In this document: positions 1 to 6,193 of the stretch, piece by piece
Position numbering within the stretch: the stretch's first letter is position 1
How the letters are laid out: each line of letters begins with the position of its first letter
Source: Dyadobacter sp. 50-39
GTDB taxonomy: Bacteria > Bacteroidota > Bacteroidia > Cytophagales > Spirosomataceae
DNA length: 64,000 nt
Direction: 5' to 3'
Assembly (NCBI GenBank): GCA_001898145.1
Contig: MKSR01000048.1
Location: 1-64,000, forward strand
Made by a program: the position numbers and the translations under genes
Notes under the pieces: generated by a model
What the model saw: only the letters and a program-made list of their open reading frames with translations
What the model was told of the DNA's origin: nothing
The model's database searches: none

Positions 1-983
1 TGCTCTTTTTCTGTCTGGTCTACCAAAAGCAAAGTCGCTGCTTTATTTTTGAGACAGATCTCGATTAACCTTTTGCTATATACGTGCTGCTTGTGGGCAA
101 CATATCGCTTCTCTGACTGCATCAGATTTTCGATGGTGGATTGGCGTAGCTGTTCTCGGCTGTGTTGATTCATGAAAGCCATGGCCTTCCTTTTTCGCCT
201 GATTGCCGCCTGGATTGCAAGCCGCTTATAAAGATACTCGTCCTTGCTTCCGATTGTATAGCGTTTGTTGCCTACCGAAACGATGATCGGGTAATCCAGC
301 GACAAACTCGCTTCTGCAATGATATCCTGGTCAAGCGGCTGCTCCTGTCGTTCTATCTGAAAAACAGCAAGCATAAAAATCTTTCCGTTGTCCAGCGCCA
401 GCGAGCTGGTGCATAGTTTGACCTGGCTGGCTTCTAATCGTCGGAGCAGCTCCCGCTTATCATCACCTGCTCTGCCCAGATACGTCTTGAAGGGCATGTC
501 AAACAGGGTGAAATGGAACACCGCTCCTTCCCTACTGCTTCTGAACTTTTTAACATCGGTCCCTTTAAATGGGATCGGTATTTCCTTCCGGAAGCTAGGC
601 AAGCTGCTTTCGCCACTAGCCAGCGCCTTGCTCATTTTATTAAAGCTGGCCACCAGATTGCCATTCAAGGCGCTCATGATGTGCATCGGGATACTGCCTT
701 TGTAGTTTTGGGCCAAAACCTGGTAGCTGGTATTCATCCTTGATGTCGAAAGCATCCCATACGCGTCTTTTTTGATATCAGAGAGCCTGGCCCTAACGCC
801 TTCGGTCAGGTAGAGCATTTCCCTGAGTTGCTGTTGGACGTAATGGTGCGTATAGATCTGGTTAGCGGCTTTGAAGCAGATGTATCGCCATTGGTAGAGC
901 GTATCGATAATCTTGTTCTTCTGATCGATATCGTCCGAATCGATCAGAAGCCGGATCTTTCTAGTGGTGAAAAGCTTTTCCAT
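1..983 (-). CDS. Cas12f/TnpB-like protein, predicted nuclease-dead, partial (runs off the left edge)
   Basis: An open frame runs from the ATG at 983-981 to base 1 without a stop: 327 codons are visible and the C-terminus is outside the window. Residues about 220-327 match the RuvC region of Cas12f/TnpB proteins. A beta strand ending in YPIIVSV corresponds to RuvC-I, then a basic helix with KRLAIQAAIRRKRK, then KRYVAHKQHVYSKRLIEICL, which fits the family pattern of a basic helix, HK..S and a helix before RuvC-II. In that alignment the catalytic Asp of the usual GIDLG motif is Ser226 and the RuvC-II Glu is Asp322, followed by Gln. This predicts loss of DNA cleavage but not of guide-RNA or DNA binding. 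The gene starts 3 bases after the sigma factor stop, so the two are probably co-translated. The RuvC-III and zinc-finger part cannot be seen. An IS605-type TnpB is the alternative, but operon coupling to a sigma factor argues for an RNA-guided transcription factor. Confidence 0.8.
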   Translation of the reverse strand, partial: MEKLFTTRKIRLLIDSDDIDQKNKIIDTLYQWRYICFKAANQIYTHHYVQQQLREMLYLTEGVRARLSDIKKDAYGMLSTSRMNTSYQVLAQNYKGSIPMHIMSALNGNLVASFNKMSKALASGESSLPSFRKEIPIPFKGTDVKKFRSSREGAVFHFTLFDMPFKTYLGRAGDDKRELLRRLEASQVKLCTSSLALDNGKIFMLAVFQIERQEQPLDQDIIAEASLSLDYPIIVSVGNKRYTIGSKDEYLYKRLAIQAAIRRKRKAMAFMNQHSREQLRQSTIENLMQSEKRYVAHKQHVYSKRLIEICLKNKAATLLLVDQTEKE

Positions 984-986
984 GAT

Positions 987-1787
987 CTATCTGCCATTTT
1001 GCTTCCAGTGGTTTTTGATGAGCTGATATGCTTTGATGTAATGCTGCTGAACCTGGGTCTGCGGGTAGCCTAAGATGGAGGCGATGTCAGCAAAAGACTT
1101 CTTCTGAACGTGCCTGAGCTCGAAAACCGCCGCCTGCTCACTGCTCAGAATATGATCGTAAGGATAGGGCTGCTTTGCTTGCCTTATAGGCACAGTCGCG
1201 CGAGGCGCTACCATTTTTTTAAGCTCGTCCACGGCTTTTTGAATTTCGCTGCTCACATGCAGTGTGGTGGCTCCTATTCTTCTGGCTACCTGTTTCGGAC
1301 TGTGTCCATCCTTAAAATGAAGGCTCGCTATCAACTGGCGCTGTTTGGGTAGAAATGAGATCGCCTTGCTGATTTCCTCCCATCTTTTCACTTCGGTGCC
1401 GTCCGCGAAATAGCTATCCACATCTGGCTTTTCGCCCAGGAAAGGTTCGAGATGGTCTATTTCCGTCATTCTCCGGTATATCTGGTATGCAGGCTTTTGG
1501 ACCTGTTTCAAGAGTTGCCAACGGAGATTGAGACGAATAAACCGGTATGCATGAGGCAGGCTTTCAATCTTATCGCGGTGCGCCCAAACTTTAAGGTAAC
1601 ATTCGTGCAGGATGCAGCTTACCAGGAACTCGTCATTAACCAAGCTCTTGCCAACATATAAAAGGCTAGAAAATGACTTGTCGTAAAAACCTGTAAATGC
1701 GCGTTCATCACCATTCTTAAACCTGCCTAACAGATCGCCGTTTCCGCCAGGGTTGGCATGTAGCTTTCGAATTCCCATATCATACAT
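987..1787 (-). CDS. ECF-like RNA polymerase sigma factor with two sigma-4-type HTH domains
   Basis: This 266-residue protein resembles ECF sigma factors. A sigma-2-like region covers about residues 20-100 (GDERAFTGFYDKSF, then ILHECYLKVWAHRDKI). A sigma-4-like HTH covers about 133-192 (LPKQRQLIASLHFKDGHSPK, VARRIG). A second sigma-4-like HTH covers about 212-262 (LSSEQAAVFELRHVQKKSF, ADIASILGYPQTQVQQHYIK). Ordinary ECF factors are about 170-220 residues with one sigma-4, so the tandem arrangement is odd. The Cas12f-like gene begins 3 bases after its stop, giving a two-gene operon. The inferred role is to bring RNA polymerase to sites chosen by the guide RNA of the Cas12f-like partner. A start at the fourth codon (1778) is also possible. 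No anti-sigma gene is adjacent. Confidence 0.85.
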   Translation of the reverse strand: MYDMGIRKLHANPGGNGDLLGRFKNGDERAFTGFYDKSFSSLLYVGKSLVNDEFLVSCILHECYLKVWAHRDKIESLPHAYRFIRLNLRWQLLKQVQKPAYQIYRRMTEIDHLEPFLGEKPDVDSYFADGTEVKRWEEISKAISFLPKQRQLIASLHFKDGHSPKQVARRIGATTLHVSSEIQKAVDELKKMVAPRATVPIRQAKQPYPYDHILSSEQAAVFELRHVQKKSFADIASILGYPQTQVQQHYIKAYQLIKNHWKQNGR

Positions 1788-1860
1788 TATTGACTTAGTA
1801 TTACATCACTCCATCCATTTAGGTGCCTGAAACTGCGGAAAGCAGACACGTGGGACATTT

Positions 1861-1878
1861 GCTTAGTTATAACTAAGC
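1861..1878. promoter_or_regulatory. Perfect 18-bp palindrome, candidate operator between divergent genes
   Basis: The sequence GCTTAGTTATAACTAAGC is a perfect inverted repeat with 9-bp arms and no spacer. It lies 25 bases upstream of the XRE gene start and 73 bases upstream of the divergent sigma gene. An XRE dimer commonly binds such a site, so autoregulation and control of the sigma/Cas12f-like operon are inferred. Confidence 0.6.
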
Positions 1879-1903
1879 ACAAAAATAACGATGTTTTTGG
1901 TTC

Positions 1904-2143
1904 TTGCAACCCATGCCCGAAAAAACAGATTTCGAAATTGCGGTGATAAATCAAGTGAGGAAAGTCCGAAAAGCTAAGGGCTATACTCAGGACGATCTCG
2001 CTATGTTTCTAAATTTGACCAGGGGGTTTATCGGACAAATTGAAAGTCCCAAATTTCCAAGTAAATACAATATTGAACATATTGGAATACTCGCCCGTGA
2101 AATGAACTGTTCTCCCAGGGACTTAATGCCTGAACAGGTATAG
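1904..2143 (+). CDS. XRE/Cro-family transcriptional regulator
   Basis: This 79-residue protein is essentially one HTH_3 domain. The pattern VRKVRKAKGYTQDDLAMFL, then TRGFIGQIES, then MNCSPRDL is the five-helix Cro/CI fold with the recognition helix at about residues 38-48. The start could be the ATG at 1904 or the one at 1913. It is transcribed divergently from the sigma/Cas12f-like operon and the 116-bp intergenic region holds a perfect palindrome. It is therefore the likely local regulator of that operon. Similar small XRE proteins are common on Bacteroidota mobile elements. Confidence 0.85.
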   Translation: MQPMPEKTDFEIAVINQVRKVRKAKGYTQDDLAMFLNLTRGFIGQIESPKFPSKYNIEHIGILAREMNCSPRDLMPEQV

Positions 2144-2296
2144 CAAAGGTGCAAATGAACCCTAAAATGGCACAGTAGGCCTCAGCCATTGCTTTTCCTC
2201 AAACATTTTCAACTCAGGGCGATAGCCTTTACTACTCAAAGCAGAAAGTATCGGGGTTCATCCCTTGGCTGCAAAGCTATCGGCGGTTAAGGCCTA

Positions 2297-2629
2297 CGCA
2301 AAGAGGCATTTACGTATTTCGAGACAATCGGTGAAATGCGCGATAACACTGCCGATGCATTTGAGATCTACTGTAAGCAAATCAACTATCCAACGGGTAC
2401 GAAGTGGATGACCACGTTGAAAGTTTTCGCGAATGCTACCAGGGATTCTTCGGCGGCTCAATGAAGGAAGCTATACTTGAATACACCTACCAATATGTGG
2501 AAGAGACGGGACGGCTGGCAGGCGTGCCGTCCACGCTGGAAAATATACCGACTATATAAAGCCTTCGCCAACGACCTGTCTTTACAGGAACACAGCCAAT
2601 ATGAAGGTCATGTTTTCCTAGACTTCTAA
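2297..2629 (+). pseudogene. Decayed ArdA-family antirestriction gene, frameshifted
   Basis: Reading across three frames recovers a continuous ArdA-like sequence. The first part contains EAFTYFETIGEMRDNTADAF. The next frame gives VESFRECYQGFFGG and YQYVEETGRLAGVPSTLE. A further frame gives YTDYIK, and the last gives AFANDLSLQEHSQYEGHVF ending at TAA 2627-2629. The acidic character and the closing pattern of YxDY, FAxDL and GxVF are typical of ArdA, a DNA-mimic protein that protects incoming mobile DNA from type I restriction. At least three frameshifts and the lack of a start make it non-functional. It suggests that the region derives from a conjugative element. Confidence 0.7.
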
Positions 2630-3311
2630 TAATTTCCTGGATGAAATAACTGAATATGATTTGCTATTGCTCCGCTCCATATTGTAGGTGATGCTATTAG
2701 AAAAAAACTAGTCGTTTGCTAGCCCATCGATCTGGTTCAAAACTATTATTCTTACGAATCTCGTCATTTAATGTAACGAAAATCGTCTTTCCTATCTCAA
2801 TGTACATGATTACACCGTCCAACTTTTACGCCTAAGACCGCTCTGCACTTCACACTCATACCTAGATCGAAAAGATTATAGTGGTCGAAGGCTGTTTGTC
2901 TGGCTATTTCTACCAGACAGTTAACGGAAAATATTCTGCTTTGGATTTGTTTTGATCAAGGTATTTAAGTGATTACTCGACGCATTGGTCGATGATAATC
3001 GGATCATTGGTCTAAAAAAGAGAAAACTTGGTCGAAAATCACCGATCTCATTGCCGTTAGAACTTTTTTATAAAAGAAAGTATCGATATAATTGCGTCGG
3101 CAAAACGTGACATTTCGATAGACTTATAAAAACCTTCAGCAAACGGACTTGCCGCATGGTCAAGGTAAAATCTTTTTTATAAATATTTCATTATTGAGTA
3201 TAACTTCCAATAGTATGCTAATTCAGAGTTGAAATTCTTCAAGATCTGTGACATAAATTAAAAGTAACCGACATAACAGATAGGTGCAATAATAAATTTA
3301 TATCTTTACTA
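2630..3311. other. 682-bp AT-rich gene-free stretch
   Basis: I find no convincing coding sequence in any frame. It holds three TTGGTC repeats (2985-3033) and a small hairpin at 2897-2919 with 7-bp arms (TGTCTGG/CCAGACA). It probably contains the leader and promoter of the O-antigen-ligase-like gene at 3312. A guide RNA could in principle be encoded here, but I see no clear scaffold. Confidence 0.5.
2985..3033 (+). repeat. Three TTGGTC direct repeats at 21-22 bp spacing, possible regulator iterons
   Basis: TTGGTC starts at 2985, 3007 and 3028. The wider context is CATTGGTCGA, CATTGGTCTA and ACTTGGTCGA. Spacings of 22 and 21 bp put the sites on one face of the helix. LytTR-type regulators use direct repeats with this spacing, but the motif itself is not one I recognise. 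It lies about 280 bp upstream of the gene at 3312. Confidence 0.4.
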
Positions 3312-5093
3312 TTGAAGAAAGAATTGTTTTCATATGGAACACAAAATACGTGGGCCATATTTTTCTTGACATTAATTGCTCTAAGTGTATTCGCTACATC
3401 TGATGAAGTTTCAAATGGAAATATATTAGCCAAATACTTACATATTGACCTAGTCACTACGGCAGTCATCACAGCATTTGGTATAAACTTATTTATCCGA
3501 AAGAAATATTCAATAGAATTTAGTCTAATCGATATTCTCGTAGCAATATTCGCTACATATGTATCGGTGCAAAGTTTAATACAAGGATCAATTCTCTCTC
3601 TCGACTATATCAACTTTTTCGCACTAGTTGCAACTTACTATGCGATAGTCATTTTTCTTAGGCATGGTATCGTAAAAGCAGATACACTAGTAACCATATT
3701 CTTAGTCACGTGTACACTCCAATCCATATATGGAACTTTACAACATTCTAACAATCAAATAGTTAAAGGCTCATTTAATAATCCCGGGCCTTATGCAATC
3801 TATATTGCAAATTTGGCTGTATTGGCGGCAACAGTATTATTTAGACACTACAGCAAAATAGAATTTGTTCCTAGGAGGTTAGAACTTATCTCAATATGCG
3901 CAATATTTTTCGCCGCCATTTCCATGTTATTTGCAGATTCAAGAACTTCGTGGATCTCAGCAACGGTCGGTATCGTATCATTAATCTTTATCTTTCTTAA
4001 ATCTATCAAATACCGGCCACGCTTTACAAGTAGGGGAATACTTCTGCTAGGACTTGGATCAATAGCCGCTTTCATATTTGTAATTTGGCTATATAGACAC
4101 AAGGAAAATTCAGCAGATGGTCGTCTAGTTGTTTGGAAAGTTGCAACTCAAATGGCTTCAGAAAATCCTTTGTTTGGTTTGGGACCTTTTTCCTTTGACA
4201 ACCATTACGGAACTTTTCAGGCAAATTATTTTGCTTGCAACGGAGTTAAATCCAACGAGGCAACCCTTGCGGATCAAGTGGATTATGCGTACAATGATTT
4301 CCTTCAAATAACAGTTGAACTTGGGCTCATCGGACTATTACTTTTTCTCGCTATTCTAATATTAGCACTCAGGAATATAAATTGTATCGGATTTCCTATG
4401 CTTACATCTTGTGTGGCAGGCGCACTAACATCTTACCCAGCAGAGGGAGCTCCAACAATACTTAACTTTCTTATAGCCATAGCCCTATGCGCGTTCAATT
4501 CGGGCTCTGCTTGGAAATTTCAATTTCAAAGAACTAAGCCGGCCGCCGGAGCACTGGCATTAGTTGCGGTATTGGTTATTATTTTTGCAACCTTAGATTG
4601 GCGGCGTCGAACAGAATATTATGCGGCGATAAGGCTATATAACAGTGACGAGTTTAAAGAATCGATTAAGATCTTTCAAAAGATCGATTCTGAATATCAA
4701 ATAAAAGACAGTGAAGCTCTTTCATATTTCGCTAAATCACTGGCAATCACAGGACTGCACAACAAAGCTCTCGTGGTCTATGAGCGGGCACTGGCGATAA
4801 AAAATGAGTACTATTTGAATCTCAACTATGGCATTACCTTAGAAGAAACTGGTCACTACAACAATGCTGAAGTGGCTTATATTGCTGCCAATAACATGAT
4901 CCCCAACAGGGTATACCCAAAATACCTTCTTTCAAAATATTATGCGCGCATAGGTGATCGTTCGAGGGCTGACTATATGGCCTCGAAAGTAATTGAGATG
5001 AATGAGAAGGTGCCATCCGTGGCAATTCGAGAGATGAAGGAGGAAATGCGCAAATATTTAAACCAAAAGACTATTCATTCTGCAGAACCATAG
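3312..5093 (+). CDS. O-antigen ligase/polymerase-like membrane protein with C-terminal TPRs
   Basis: This 593-residue protein uses a TTG start (3312-3314). About ten hydrophobic segments cover residues 10-430. The Wzy_C signature is visible: FNNPGPYAIYIANLAV, then SRTSWISATVG, then GRLVVWKVATQMASENPLFG with GLGPFSF. Members ligate or polymerise undecaprenyl-linked glycans at the periplasmic face. Residues about 450-580 form TPR-like helical pairs (YAAIRLYNSDEFKESIKIF, ALVVYERALAI, NAEVAYIAANNM). Such O-antigen-ligase/TPR fusions are common in Bacteroidota and also include protein O-glycosyltransferases, so the acceptor is unknown. Base composition is clearly lower in GC than the region beyond 9 kb, which suggests horizontal origin. 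Confidence 0.75.
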   Translation: MKKELFSYGTQNTWAIFFLTLIALSVFATSDEVSNGNILAKYLHIDLVTTAVITAFGINLFIRKKYSIEFSLIDILVAIFATYVSVQSLIQGSILSLDYINFFALVATYYAIVIFLRHGIVKADTLVTIFLVTCTLQSIYGTLQHSNNQIVKGSFNNPGPYAIYIANLAVLAATVLFRHYSKIEFVPRRLELISICAIFFAAISMLFADSRTSWISATVGIVSLIFIFLKSIKYRPRFTSRGILLLGLGSIAAFIFVIWLYRHKENSADGRLVVWKVATQMASENPLFGLGPFSFDNHYGTFQANYFACNGVKSNEATLADQVDYAYNDFLQITVELGLIGLLLFLAILILALRNINCIGFPMLTSCVAGALTSYPAEGAPTILNFLIAIALCAFNSGSAWKFQFQRTKPAAGALALVAVLVIIFATLDWRRRTEYYAAIRLYNSDEFKESIKIFQKIDSEYQIKDSEALSYFAKSLAITGLHNKALVVYERALAIKNEYYLNLNYGITLEETGHYNNAEVAYIAANNMIPNRVYPKYLLSKYYARIGDRSRADYMASKVIEMNEKVPSVAIREMKEEMRKYLNQKTIHSAEP

Positions 5094-5183
5094 TTGGCTT
5101 GGGGAGACGGGCCAAAATCATTCTGAATTTTGTCGAAATGATTTAAGATCATCTCCATTTATTTATTAGTAACAATATTTTAT

Positions 5184-5891
5184 ATGAAGAAGATTAATTT
5201 ATTCTCAGCGATATTCTTTGTTTTGTCGCTTTTTATCGTGTCATCTTGCAACAAACCGGATGCAGACCCACTTGCACCCGTAGATAGGTTAGTTAATAAA
5301 TACGGACTAACTAAACTTTCGGCGGAAGCGACGCAGGCTATGGTTGCTACGGGAAACTACCGAAATTTCGATACGGTGGAAGAGGCAGAGAAGTTTTTCG
5401 CAACTATGAGAGCGATCGGGAAGAAGGGGGGAAGTTTCACACGTAAAGTTGATGGAAAACGATTTCGAGCTTTCTCTGAGGGCAATGGCCAGGCAACTAT
5501 TCCCTTTGGCACTGCTTTTACAACTTTGGATCTAAAAAAGATGGCATCTGCCAGAGGGCCAGAGAATGATATCGAACCTGGATCAACATCGCTTGAACGG
5601 GATTGGGGTGTGTTCGCTGACCTCATGGTCTCTCTTACTTGGGGAGCTAACTATCAAAACGCAACGGTTGGTGCATCCATTTCCTCCGTTGGTAATTATA
5701 ATACGTGGACAACAACAACCAGCGAAGCCCATTACAATCAAAACTCAGGCGACATTACATTCACTCTCTACGGGCAGGTCCATGCGAACGTTCTTGTACA
5801 GGGCGTGGGAACAATTCAATCCTATAATGGTGTTATCACAGGCAGTTACAATCCTTCAAATGGACAATCAGCGGTTAATTGGAACTACTAA
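5184..5891 (+). CDS. Lipoprotein of unknown function
   Basis: The 235-residue product starts with a classic type II signal peptide ending in IVSSC (lipobox Cys22), so it should be a lipoprotein. The mature part begins with a helical, charged half (PVDRLVNKYGLTKLSAEATQ, TVEEAEKFFATM). It ends in a Thr/Asn/Gly-rich half that looks like beta strands (NATVGASISSVGNYNTWTTT, VNWNY at the C-terminus). I recognise no family. It follows the O-antigen-ligase-like gene by 90 bp and is followed after 2 bp by a tiny membrane-protein gene, so these may be one operon. Confidence 0.7.
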   Translation: MKKINLFSAIFFVLSLFIVSSCNKPDADPLAPVDRLVNKYGLTKLSAEATQAMVATGNYRNFDTVEEAEKFFATMRAIGKKGGSFTRKVDGKRFRAFSEGNGQATIPFGTAFTTLDLKKMASARGPENDIEPGSTSLERDWGVFADLMVSLTWGANYQNATVGASISSVGNYNTWTTTTSEAHYNQNSGDITFTLYGQVHANVLVQGVGTIQSYNGVITGSYNPSNGQSAVNWNY

Positions 5892-5893
5892 AC

Positions 5894-6034
5894 ATGCAGT
5901 GTATGCTTTGTGTTACCTTTGAGAAAGCGGAAGTAGTTGCCATATTGGCAAACCTTGTCTTTTTTGGTGTAGGTGGATATGTTCTGTATCTGCTTATTAA
6001 AGCCCTTAGAAAGTATATTGGTTTTAAGCCATAA
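5894..6034 (+). CDS. 46-residue single-pass membrane peptide
   Basis: An ATG at 5894 opens a 46-codon frame, 2 bp after the lipoprotein stop. The peptide starts MQCMLC, has a short charged stretch (FEKAEVV), then one clear transmembrane helix (about residues 15-36, AILANLVFFGVGGYVLYLLI) and a basic tail (KALRKYIGFKP). The positive C-terminal tail suggests N-out/C-in topology. Tight spacing implies translational coupling with the lipoprotein. No family is recognised. Confidence 0.5.
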   Translation: MQCMLCVTFEKAEVVAILANLVFFGVGGYVLYLLIKALRKYIGFKP

Positions 6035-6043
6035 AACAGGGAA

Positions 6044-6076
6044 GGCCTTGGGGCGTTGCTTGCTCGCCTCAAGGCC
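6044..6076 (+). terminator. Hairpin after the small membrane-protein gene, terminator-like without a T tract
   Basis: Arms GGCCTTGGGGCG (6044-6055) and CGCCTCAAGGCC (6065-6076) form a 12-bp stem with one G-U pair and a 9-base loop. No T run follows, so it may be a transcript-stabilising hairpin rather than a terminator. Confidence 0.35.
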
Positions 6077-6193
6077 CTATTGGGCTCTCTGAATAAATAC
6101 CATCGGACCATTTGCCCCGGCCTTATCGTATCCTATTACTTTCGTCGATGACCTAAATCATTTTTTGTCATTGAGGTAATTTATTTTTCTATT

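Noticed and set aside
162-705. Plus-strand open frames of 84 and 105 codons at the left edge
   Set aside because: They lie antisense to the Cas12f-like frame, have no recognisable motifs, and their codon pattern is that of the opposite strand.
1-983. An ordinary IS605/IS607-type TnpB transposon gene
   Set aside because: The frame is coupled to a sigma factor within 3 bases and the RuvC-I Asp position is Ser. No TnpA and no transposon end is visible. The 3' side is outside the window, so this is rejected as less likely rather than excluded.
2897-2919. A hairpin (TGTCTGG/CCAGACA) as a guide-RNA scaffold
   Set aside because: A single 7-bp stem with a 9-base loop is not enough to call a Cas12f or TnpB-type scaffold, and no repeat or conserved partner structure is visible.
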